Positions 24,496-32,771 of a stretch of DNA of 64,000 nucleotides are shown here, piece by piece (positions within the stretch are counted from its first letter, which is position 1; the number at the start of each line of letters is the position of its first letter). Location of the stretch: the NCBI GenBank assembly GCA_963820795.1, contig CAWGBJ010000006.1, positions 164,064 through 228,063 of the forward strand. Direction: 5' to 3'. The stretch comes from Roseiarcus sp963820795. Its GTDB lineage: Bacteria > Pseudomonadota > Alphaproteobacteria > Rhizobiales > Beijerinckiaceae. The notes below the pieces were generated by a model. The model was not told where the DNA came from and ran no database searches. It was given only the letters and a program-made list of their open reading frames with translations. A program made the position numbers and the translations under genes.

Positions 24496-25479
24496 ATGGA
24501 TATGACGAGGAAGAAGCGCGTGCTGAACGCGGGCTCCGGCCCTGCGGCCGCGGCTCGGCTCCGTGAGTTCTTTTACGTCTCGGACTATGACGAGGTGCGG
24601 CTGGACATTGACGCGTCGGTCAAGCCCGATCTCGTCGGCTCCTTCGCCGGCATGCGCGACCAGGTCGCCGACGCAAGCTTCGATGCGGTCTGGTCGTCGC
24701 ACAGTCTCGAACATCTGCACGCGCATGAAGCGCCGATCGCGCTCGCGGAATTTCGCCGGGTGTTGCGAGCGGACGGATTCGCGATCATCACCTGTCCGAA
24801 CGTGGCGGCCGCAGCGCGGCTGCTGGAAACGGAAGACATCGAGCAGGTCGTCTACCATTCGGCCGCCGGTCCGATCCGCATCCTCGACATACTCTACGGG
24901 CACGCGCGCTCGATCGAGGCAGGGCGCATCCACATGGCGCACCGGACCGGCTTCACTTCGGCCCGCCTGGGGAGACTTGCGGCGCAGGCAGGCTTCGTCG
25001 AGACGCGGGTCCTCGAAGGCGACGACTTCGATCTCTGGGCCGCACTGCTGATGCCGCGCGCCGACTGCTCGGAGCTGGCGCGGCGCTTTGCCGCGACTGT
25101 CATTGCCAATCTCTTCCGCGAGGAGCTCGCGACCACCCTCGAGGAGCCGGCGCTCGAGCGACCCCGGTCGCATGTGCGTCGCGGGTTAATTCCGTCGACG
25201 CCTCGTAGATCCGGCCCATTCGGCGGACGAATGCACGCGAGATCGCGTCCAGCTGCCGGGCTGTGGCATCTCCATAGGTCGGCATCAGTTAACTGCCGCT
25301 CTCGTCGCATTCCAGGCATTGACGAGCATGAGCGCGGCCGGGCCATCTGCGTCCCGTATGTCGCTCGTCACCTCGGCCTTCCGACGAGAGGCGACGGGAA
25401 TTCTTCAGAATATCAGTCGCGCCGCGACCCTGTACCAGATGTTAGGGGTCCAGGCTGGGCGCCGAAGATCTGGTTATAG
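24496..25479 (+). CDS. Class I SAM-dependent methyltransferase with non-native C-terminal extension
   Basis: ATG 24496 opens RKKRVLNAGSGPAAAARLRE (SAM motif I), followed by VRLDIDASVKPDLVGSF, VWSSHSLEHLHAHEAPIALA and ADGFAIITCPNVAAAARLL. This is the methyltransferase type commonly found in glycan and O-antigen clusters. The domain ends near residue 225 (about base 25170). The frame continues to 25479 only because it reads antisense through a fragment of the GH99-like gene (see 25220-25366); those roughly 100 residues have no family character. The natural stop was probably lost. It is the outermost gene of the glycan region. Confidence 0.7.
   Translation: MDMTRKKRVLNAGSGPAAAARLREFFYVSDYDEVRLDIDASVKPDLVGSFAGMRDQVADASFDAVWSSHSLEHLHAHEAPIALAEFRRVLRADGFAIITCPNVAAAARLLETEDIEQVVYHSAAGPIRILDILYGHARSIEAGRIHMAHRTGFTSARLGRLAAQAGFVETRVLEGDDFDLWAALLMPRADCSELARRFAATVIANLFREELATTLEEPALERPRSHVRRGLIPSTPRRSGPFGGRMHARSRPAAGLWHLHRSASVNCRSRRIPGIDEHERGRAICVPYVARHLGLPTRGDGNSSEYQSRRDPVPDVRGPGWAPKIWL
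25220..25366 (-). pseudogene. Fragment duplicated from the 3' end of the GH99-like gene
   Basis: On the minus strand LMPTYGDATARQLDAISRAF matches LMPTYGDPAGRKLDAIARAL, the end of the gene at 26638-27795. LECDESGS just upstream matches SECDESGN, but is separated by a stop, and PAALMLVNAW is in a third frame. DNA similarity is obvious over about 145 bp (compare 26643-26782). It is a decayed partial copy 1.3 kb from the intact gene. Confidence 0.75.
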
Positions 25480-25618
25480 ACCTGCCAAGCCGCTCCACAA
25501 AACTGGATCCCGCTCTCCATCGGGAGGGGCCATGACTGTAGCAAACATGATAAGCTTCTAGTTCAACAGATTGAGGTAATTCTTGATTCAACACATCAAG
25601 GTAATCTGAACATGGCGT

Positions 25619-26472
25619 ATGGTGAGGATAAAGATTATGGGCAATCCTTTTGCGGCGAGGTGGGCCAACTACACCAATTCGGAGTGGTTGAGTGCACTGC
25701 TTAAGTCGAGCGAGGCAAGACAAGTCGACGGCGTTAGATTTCCTATGTTTCCGCCGGTTGAACTCAGCGTAGCGTTCACGGAAGCTTTTCAAGCGAAGTG
25801 TCAATTCGGGGCGCCTATCGATTTTACGTCGAGACGCGGGTGGCGGCAGAACGCTCGAATCGAGATTTCGTTTACGGAGCCAGATATTTGGATTTCGGCA
25901 CGGGATGGGGACGGATAATCCATGCTTTCATGCGCCACTTTGAACTAAAGAATATTTTTGGTGCTGAACCAGACGCGGTGTTGTGTGCGACTGCGCGCTC
26001 ATTAAATAATTACGTTACTTTTCTAAATTCTAACTGGCTCCCGCCCCTGATATTCCATGATAATTCTATGGACTATATAACTGCTTATTCAGTTTTTACC
26101 CATTTGCCCGAAGAATTATTCTTACAATGGATGTCGGAATTCGCTCGGATTTTGGCTCCGGGGGGGCTGGTATGTTTTACGATTATAGGCGATAGGCTAT
26201 TAGAGGACCTTGTGAGGGAGGCGGTTTCACGACGGGAGGATATTCACTTTTGGCATAAAATTCTAATCGACAATCTCGGCAATCCGTCCGAAGCCAGAAC
26301 TGATCTTCGTGATCGTGGATTCAGGTTCCTAAGAACCCACCAAGGCAATAATTATGGAGATACATTCATTACCCCTGAATATATAGAGAATAAGTTGGGC
26401 AATTTGTTCAGAATTACATATTCTAACTCCAAAGAACTTGCTCAAGACTTTATTTGCGTTCAAAAGCGTTAA
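25619..26472 (+). pseudogene. AT-rich SAM methyltransferase with one frameshift
   Basis: The N-terminal part (25619-about 25805: WLSALLKSSEARQVDGVRFP, PPVELSVAFTEAFQ) and the catalytic part (25798-26472: GAYRFYVETRVAAERSN, RYLDFGTGWGRIIHAFMRHF, FTHLPEELFLQWMSEFARIL, GGLVCFTIIGDR) are in different frames and together make a normal methyltransferase of about 284 aa. The change falls between 25795 and 25810. Base composition is clearly more AT-rich than anything else in the window, suggesting recent acquisition. The second frame alone could start at GTG 25798 and retain SAM motif I, so residual activity is possible. It may also be a sequence error. Confidence 0.7.
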
Positions 26473-26637
26473 CATTCTACCGACTAACGGCGGAGGTATG
26501 GGTGCCGCGACTGATGGCCAAGTCATTGACGGCGAGACTGCACACAGAAGTTGATGTTTCATTTCAATCGTGGAGAGGCGTCCAAGCATTGACCTTGTAA
26601 CTTCGAACACTCTAGCCAATTGCCTGCCCAGGCCGTC

Positions 26638-27795
26638 TCAGCGAGGAAGCGCGCGCGCAATCGCATCCAGTTTTCGGCCAGCGGGATCGCCATAGGTCGG
26701 CATCAGGCAATTGCCGCTCTCGTCGCATTCCGACCAGGCGTAAACGAGCATGAGCGCGGCCGGATCCCTCTCGCGGCGCATGTCGATCCAGGCGCGCGCG
26801 TGGCGGAACTCCTGCTGCAGTTCCTCGGCCGTCGGATTGAATACAAAATCGTCGCAGAGAGAACCCGCGGCAAACCGATGATCGAACGGCGGCGGCGTCT
26901 GGCAGCGCGCGCGGATATCCGCGCCGCTGCGCAAGGTCGGAACGACGTCGCCTGACGTCGCCGCGACGAAGAGATCCCAGTCCGCTTCGATGCTCGGCTC
27001 GAACTGAGCCCAGCTCTGGCGTCCGCGCCGGCGTCCGGCGACATATTGCGAGATTGCGTCGGCGCCGATCGCCGCCCGGATGGATTCCGCCTGCTTCGCG
27101 CCGCTTAGCGTCACGGCCACGTAGGGATCGCCGAGGCCGAGCCGTTCGCTGCCGGCACGCAGCTCCACGAGGGCTTCGCGGAGCGGTTGCGCATTCGCCA
27201 GCAGGCCGCTCGCCTGGGAAGCTTCGAGGTAAAGGAAAATGAGGGGACGAGACGCTTCGGCGACGCTGACGCGCTGATAATTCTCGTCCTTCAGCAATTG
27301 CAGCGTCGCTGCGAGCGCCGCCTCGCGGCTGCCGCCGACCAGAAGCGACGGCGTCATCATCAGGGCATAGTCGACTTCATCCCGGATCGCCGAGCGACGG
27401 TGGAACCATAGCCCCCGCATCATCGGATGATCGAGGTCGATCACGCCATGGTCGCCGTAAGCGAGATAGACCCAGCATAGATGGGCCTTGGCGGCAGCTC
27501 GAATCTCGGCGTCGAACGTCTCCTGCGAAGGCGCCCACGAAATCCTGCCCTGATTGTCGAAATGTGCGTGCAGAGGCGCGCGGTCACGCCAGGCCGGAAC
27601 GCTCAGCGCCCTCGCCGTATAGGCGCCGGGATCCTGCGGGCCGTTGGTGTACCAGGCATCCCAGCGAATCGCGCAAGCAATTGGCGCAGCGTTCGCCGCT
27701 GCGCTGGCGAAAGCCAGCAGCGCCGCGCCCCAGACCAAGGTGCAGAGTCCGCCTCGCCCGTTCCTGTGCAGGATCGGAACCCGAACCCCGGCCAT
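26638..27795 (-). CDS. Exported GH99-like / WbsX-related glycan-processing protein
   Basis: 385 aa. Residues about 15-37 are a hydrophobic signal segment (LVWGAALLAFASAAANAAP). The mature part begins CAIRWDAWYTNGPQDPG, reminiscent of the YYPQFH-type first strand of WbsX/GH99-like barrels, and ends VYAWSECDESGNCLMPTYGD, matching the AWNEWxEG end strand of that family. Probably a secreted or periplasmic alpha-glycosidase-like enzyme or carbohydrate-binding relative; activity unproven. Its ATG shares one base with the stop of the pyruvyl-transferase gene, so it is last in the operon. A fragment of its 3' end lies at 25220. Confidence 0.65.
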   Translation of the reverse strand: MAGVRVPILHRNGRGGLCTLVWGAALLAFASAAANAAPIACAIRWDAWYTNGPQDPGAYTARALSVPAWRDRAPLHAHFDNQGRISWAPSQETFDAEIRAAAKAHLCWVYLAYGDHGVIDLDHPMMRGLWFHRRSAIRDEVDYALMMTPSLLVGGSREAALAATLQLLKDENYQRVSVAEASRPLIFLYLEASQASGLLANAQPLREALVELRAGSERLGLGDPYVAVTLSGAKQAESIRAAIGADAISQYVAGRRRGRQSWAQFEPSIEADWDLFVAATSGDVVPTLRSGADIRARCQTPPPFDHRFAAGSLCDDFVFNPTAEELQQEFRHARAWIDMRRERDPAALMLVYAWSECDESGNCLMPTYGDPAGRKLDAIARALPR

Positions 27796-28901
27796 CAGAG
27801 ACGGTGCCGCAGTCCGTTGGCTTCTAAAAATCGCTTGTAGGCGGGAAACAGCTCTGCCCGCCGAGCGTTGAACTGATCTGGATCAATGCGATCATACACC
27901 TCGCGCAGATCGATTCGATCGACGACCTCGATGCTGGCGCTGGGCACGCCAAGAAACTCGCTCATTTCGCGAGTTCTTGTGTCGTGGCAGAATACGAAGG
28001 CGGGGGTGCCGGCGAGCAGGGCCGCCATCGCCCCGTGGAAACGGGTGCCAGCCACGAGATCAAGCTCGCGCATGTCGTCGATCCAATGCTCGACCGACCA
28101 GTAGACTCGCAAGTGGTCCTGCGCCCACAATTTCAGGGAATCGACGTCGTCGATAAAACCGGTAAACTGGCGGCCCAGCCTGTCCAGCGCCTCGTCGGTC
28201 TCGCTGGCGCTGGTTCCGGACGCGACGATCATCTCTTCGCGCTCGGTCTGCGCCACGAAAATACCGTCGTAGCGGATCGCTTCCCGGATCAGGCCGGCGA
28301 CGATCTCGCGCATTTTCTGGGCGTCGAAAGCATGTTGAAAGACATCGCGCGACGCATTGACGGCGATCCTTGGCTTTTCGGACAGTGTCGGGTCGCAAAC
28401 CAGAGCATCGCCTTCGCCGTTCATATAGTAGGACGGACACCCGACGATCTGCACGTTGTGAATATTCATTTCATCGAGCACCTGGGCGGTAAACGGACCG
28501 CGCACGCCGATGATCGGCGCTCTCTCGGCCACCACCCGCATCAAGCGCTCTGTCCCCGGCTTGAGCGGGATGTGCGGCGAATAATCCTTCGACTGCGCGC
28601 CGAGTCCGACGATCGCCACTGGCAGGTCCGTGCGCTCGATGAATTCAGCCATGCCGCCGAAATCAAAGCCGGGGAACAGAAAGTTCGCAGCCGCGATCAG
28701 GATGATGTCGTATTCCGCTGATACACGCTCGGGCCCGATGCGGATGTCCCATGAAACGTCCTCGAAGACGAGCGGCTTCGTCAGGCCGTAGGCGATCAGC
28801 TGATTGCCGGTATTGCCGCCAGTCTGGGCAAGCTTCTCGGCAATCGAGTCGAATTTGCTCACGTCGAAACTCGGCGTGGCCCCCATAAGAAAGATCTTCA
28901 T
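27795..28901 (-). CDS. Polysaccharide pyruvyl transferase family protein
   Basis: 368 aa. GNTGNQLIAYGLTKPL resembles the N-terminal GNxG(D/N) motif, VGLGAQSKDYSPHIPLKP and ERAPIIGVRGPFTAQVLDEM the central Rossmann part, and LVAGTRFHGAMAALLAGTP the C-terminal RxH(G) motif of PF04230 (CsaB/WcaK type). Members transfer pyruvate as a ketal to exopolysaccharide or cell-wall sugars, often to provide a negative charge or an anchor for surface proteins. In this operon it would modify the glycan made by the neighbouring transferases (inference). Confidence 0.85.
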   Translation of the reverse strand: MKIFLMGATPSFDVSKFDSIAEKLAQTGGNTGNQLIAYGLTKPLVFEDVSWDIRIGPERVSAEYDIILIAAANFLFPGFDFGGMAEFIERTDLPVAIVGLGAQSKDYSPHIPLKPGTERLMRVVAERAPIIGVRGPFTAQVLDEMNIHNVQIVGCPSYYMNGEGDALVCDPTLSEKPRIAVNASRDVFQHAFDAQKMREIVAGLIREAIRYDGIFVAQTEREEMIVASGTSASETDEALDRLGRQFTGFIDDVDSLKLWAQDHLRVYWSVEHWIDDMRELDLVAGTRFHGAMAALLAGTPAFVFCHDTRTREMSEFLGVPSASIEVVDRIDLREVYDRIDPDQFNARRAELFPAYKRFLEANGLRHRL

Positions 28902-28934
28902 GTGGCGAAACTCCTCGCGCTCGATAGGCTGCGG

Positions 28935-31900
28935 CTAGTCCCTTGTCGCGGTCCGGGTGCTGGCCCGACACTTGCCAGCTGCGGGATCACGCGCTGGTCG
29001 CCGCGACAAGACCGAATTGCTGCTGCAGTTCGCGCGGTAGGCGCGTTGGGCGACTGCGGCGTCCGAGCTTGGCGTCGCCCCGCGGTCCTGGAGCCAACGG
29101 TGGATGTCCGCGACTTCATCGATATGGCTCTGCGCGTTCAGGGAATGGGTCACCGACGCGGCGTGCCGGCGATGGATGTTGAGAGGGGCCGCGACATAGG
29201 CGACGCGGGCGCCAGGCGCGGCCAGGGCCTCGAGATAAAGGCGCCAGTCGCCGGCCATGCGGAAGCGCTGCAGATCGCCTTCGCAGACCTCCAGCGCCCG
29301 TGCCAGCGCGTCGCGCCGCCAGACGACCGAACTGACGTTCAGAATGACGTTCTTCACCGACAGAAAACGCGCCACGAAGCCCAGACCGTCGAATATCTCG
29401 TTGCGCCGCAGCGCGTCGGGCTCAAGCGTGGCGAAATATGGCTTGTAGCTGTCGTAGACAGGCTTGCCCTCTCCGTCGACCGATTGCGAGTCGCAGAAAC
29501 CAAACCGGATTGCCGGATCCTGCTTCATCAGAGCGAGAATCTGCGCCAGGAATTGCGGATCCGCGCGGTCGTCAGCCTCGGCAAGCCAGATGAATTCACC
29601 GCGCGCGGCTTCCACCGCACGTGACCATTGCTTGAATACGGAGCCGGAATTGGTCTCGTTGATGATGAGGGTGAGATCGCGGCTGCGCTCCTGCGCCATC
29701 TCCTCGATCACCTCTACGCTCTCGTCCGTCGACGCATCGTCGAGCACGATCACTTCCTCAATCGGATGCGTTTGATCGAACACCGAGTTCAGCCGCTCGC
29801 GCAGATAGGCGGCGTAATTGTAATTCGGCACCGCCACCGTCACGGACGGCAGTTCCGGCATGGCGCGGACGACGAGGTCGCGAACATAGTCGGCGAAGCA
29901 GAAGCGGTCCTCGATGAAGCGTCGCATGCGCCTCACGGCCGCGGCGTCGTGCTCGCGGCGAACGAGCCGCATGAGCGACCGCGCAAACAGAAGCGCGTCG
30001 CCGTACTTGACGACCACGCCGAGGTCCTCGTCCTCCAACAGGTCCGGGATTCCGCCCGAACCTTCAAACGCGACGACGGGAACGCCGAGGCTCAGCGCCT
30101 CCAGAGCCACCGACGGAAAAGGGTCCTCGCGTGAGGTCAGAGCGAAAGCGTTCGCCGCCGCGTAATAGCCTTCCACGTCGGCCGTATAACCGGGCAGATG
30201 AAACGTTCCTGTCTGCGCCGCCCCTTCCAGCTCCGCGGCGAACCAGCGCTTCAGCTCGGGGTCCATGGCGCCGATCCAGCAGAAATGAACTTTGGCCTCG
30301 TTTTGCTGGCACAATCTCCAGATCTGCAGGAACAGATCGAAACCCTTGCGGATGTCGGCATAGCCGACCCCGAGAACGAGCGGCTCATCCGCGGCAATGC
30401 CGAGCTCCTTGCGCACTCGGGCCGCAGCGCGCGCATTGGGCTGCAACATTTTGTACAGCCCCTGCGGCAAAATGATCGCGTCACGCACCGGCGGCGAACC
30501 GAGCGCCTCGAGCAAGCGATCTTTGACGAAGCGGGAGGGAAATACGACCGTATCGGCGTGCATCAGGCCCTCCCGCGCCGCGTCTTCGAGCGCCTTTTCG
30601 CGCAAGAGGCGCGGTAATTCATGAACGAGCAGGACACTGCGGGCGCCGAGCGCGCGCAGCGTCAGCGCCAGCGGCGCCGCGGCGCATGTGTTGACCACGG
30701 CCGCGGTAAAGCCGCCTGTGACGAGACCGGCGAGCAGCGCCTTCGGATTGGAAAGGGTCTTCAGCACCGTTACCGGCGCGACGGCCCGATAGCTCTCTTC
30801 GAGTTCACCGCCATCAAGAAGCACAAAGTGGATGTCGAGACCCAATGCGCTTTTCAGCGTCTTTCCGATGTTGAGCAGCAGTTGCTGCGCACCGCTGGGA
30901 AATGCGTCGTGACCGACGAGAAGCAGTCGAAACGACCGTGCGACAGCGCCGGTGACGGCGCGGCCGGTAGCGTTGAGATATGCCGCGCCATAGTGGACAT
31001 CCGGCTCGAGATAGGCTCCTTCGCACCATTCGTTCCAGGCGTTGATGCCGACGAAAGGCTCGCCGAAGAACGGGCGCTTCATCGCACGGTCGACGAGCTC
31101 GGAGAGCCAACGCTCGTATTTTTGTGGCGTCGAACAGTGGAGGCAGAGACCGCCGCCCTGCCTTCGCGCGTCGTTGTCCCAATTCGGGGTCGCAGTCTTG
31201 ATCAGCGGGAAGCTCGCGGCGGGCTCGTTCAGGGAGCGCTCGACGACGTCGTCATAGGCGAAAACATTGCCGCTGAATGCGTCGTCGAAGAACTTAAGCC
31301 GCCCGTTCATTCGCTCTATGTCACTGGTCAGCTTGTGAGGCGGAAATTCGATGGCGCCGTCCAGGCCGTAGACAGTCGGATCGGTGTCATTGAAGGCCTG
31401 GCTCATGATGAGAATCGGTTCCTCGCCGTTTTCGGCGAAGATACGCCGCCACGCGGCGAGGCGCTCTTTCGCCTTGAGGATTACCGCGGGGCGATAGATC
31501 ATCAGCAGAGGGCGTCCTGACGCGCGGATGTAGCGGGGATCGCGGAAATGGCGCAGGAAGTCGGCGCAGAGCGCGCGATCGTCCCCGGCGCGATAATCCT
31601 GCTTGATGAGAACCTCGCTCTCCATTCCGTCCCAGCGTCGCGTCCAGTTCTCGTTCGCCCACATCAACGCGAAGGGCATGTCGATGTCGGGCGCGGCGAG
31701 AAACGCTTCCAGCGGCTTCTCCAGCAAGCGATGATTGTTGAAATTGTAGTAGTAGTAGACGAAGCCATGGATGCCGGAGGCCTTTGCCATCCCTACCTGC
31801 CTGCGCACTACGTCGAGATCGAGCAGATTGTAGAAGCCCAGGTCGCGCGGAATGCGTGGCTGGAAATGGTTCTCGAATCTCGGCAGGCCGCGGGCGATGT

Positions 31901-32771
31901 TGGTCCATTCGGTGAAGCCTTCGCCCCACCACCTGTCGTTTTCGGCGATCGGGTGGAACTGCGGGAGGTAATAGGCAAGGACCTTGGCCTTGCGCGCAGC
32001 GGCCCGGGGCAGGGGACGCAATTCCTCGTAGTCGTCGCCAGGCTTCGAATACCTTTTGACCAGATTGGGAATCGTCTGATCCGAATCCCGCGGCTTCGTC
32101 GTCACCCCGCTCCTGTCGGCGAGCGAAAGATAATGCAGCAATGGATTGCGGGAGTAGTCGCCGCCGAGATAGCGTCTGACATAGAAGTTTGCATCGAAGT
32201 CAGGCGAGGGATTTCGGCCCTCGCTGAAGCCATAGCTCATAAAATGTTCGAAGGGATCAACGCCCGCTGTCGCGATGTCGGGATAGGTCGTCAAATAGTA
32301 GGCGGCATCGAAATGCGGGATTGGCGACACGCCTGTCCTGCGAACTCGGAGGTAATGCAGCACGGCGCTGTCGCTTTCGTCGATCCGGTGGCGCTCGCGA
32401 TACCACTCAACATCGAATAGCGCGCCGGGTCGCCGTCCTTCCCTTTCGCCCAGAAGCGCATAATGCAGGAGGCAGTTCACCCCCGCCTCGCGAACGTCGC
32501 TATAGGTCTCGAGATACCAGCGCGTGTCGAAGGCGATGTTTGGTTTCCGGCCTTCCTTATACCCGTAGAGGAAGAAGTGCTCGAAGGGATCGACGTCGGA
32601 AGCCGCGACGTCAGGATTGTCATCGAGATAATAGAGCTTGTCGAAGAAGCCGCGGGCTTCGAGAAAGCGCGCTTCGTCGACCGGAGTTGACGCCAGCGAG
32701 GTCAGATCGCAGCCGGACTGGAGTGGGCTCTCGGCGGCTAATCTCGGTGCGGCCTCTGCATCAGCTGTCAT
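28935..32771 (-). CDS. Three-module glycan protein: WbsX-like + GT4 + GT2
   Basis: 1,278 aa from ATG 32771 (GGGGGGA upstream; a TTG six codons earlier is weaker). Residues about 40-230 are five ~45-aa repeats of the form FDxxWYLxxYxDVxxAGxDP-xHYxxxGxxEGRxP. About 265-620 is a WbsX/GH99-like barrel (KVLAYYLPQFHPIAENDRWW, FALMWANENWTRRWDG, GINAWNEWCEGAYLEPD). About 630-975 is a GT4 transferase (LGVGYADIRKGFDLFLQIWR, SREDPFPSVALEALSLGVPV). About 980-1240 is a GT2 transferase (TVAVPNYNYAAYLRERLNSV, WLAEADDRADP). The last ~30 residues look frameshifted. It overlaps the Sel1 gene by 11 bp. Confidence 0.85.
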   Translation of the reverse strand: MTADAEAAPRLAAESPLQSGCDLTSLASTPVDEARFLEARGFFDKLYYLDDNPDVAASDVDPFEHFFLYGYKEGRKPNIAFDTRWYLETYSDVREAGVNCLLHYALLGEREGRRPGALFDVEWYRERHRIDESDSAVLHYLRVRRTGVSPIPHFDAAYYLTTYPDIATAGVDPFEHFMSYGFSEGRNPSPDFDANFYVRRYLGGDYSRNPLLHYLSLADRSGVTTKPRDSDQTIPNLVKRYSKPGDDYEELRPLPRAAARKAKVLAYYLPQFHPIAENDRWWGEGFTEWTNIARGLPRFENHFQPRIPRDLGFYNLLDLDVVRRQVGMAKASGIHGFVYYYYNFNNHRLLEKPLEAFLAAPDIDMPFALMWANENWTRRWDGMESEVLIKQDYRAGDDRALCADFLRHFRDPRYIRASGRPLLMIYRPAVILKAKERLAAWRRIFAENGEEPILIMSQAFNDTDPTVYGLDGAIEFPPHKLTSDIERMNGRLKFFDDAFSGNVFAYDDVVERSLNEPAASFPLIKTATPNWDNDARRQGGGLCLHCSTPQKYERWLSELVDRAMKRPFFGEPFVGINAWNEWCEGAYLEPDVHYGAAYLNATGRAVTGAVARSFRLLLVGHDAFPSGAQQLLLNIGKTLKSALGLDIHFVLLDGGELEESYRAVAPVTVLKTLSNPKALLAGLVTGGFTAAVVNTCAAAPLALTLRALGARSVLLVHELPRLLREKALEDAAREGLMHADTVVFPSRFVKDRLLEALGSPPVRDAIILPQGLYKMLQPNARAAARVRKELGIAADEPLVLGVGYADIRKGFDLFLQIWRLCQQNEAKVHFCWIGAMDPELKRWFAAELEGAAQTGTFHLPGYTADVEGYYAAANAFALTSREDPFPSVALEALSLGVPVVAFEGSGGIPDLLEDEDLGVVVKYGDALLFARSLMRLVRREHDAAAVRRMRRFIEDRFCFADYVRDLVVRAMPELPSVTVAVPNYNYAAYLRERLNSVFDQTHPIEEVIVLDDASTDESVEVIEEMAQERSRDLTLIINETNSGSVFKQWSRAVEAARGEFIWLAEADDRADPQFLAQILALMKQDPAIRFGFCDSQSVDGEGKPVYDSYKPYFATLEPDALRRNEIFDGLGFVARFLSVKNVILNVSSVVWRRDALARALEVCEGDLQRFRMAGDWRLYLEALAAPGARVAYVAAPLNIHRRHAASVTHSLNAQSHIDEVADIHRWLQDRGATPSSDAAVAQRAYRANCSSNSVLSRRPARDPAAGKCRASTRTATRD

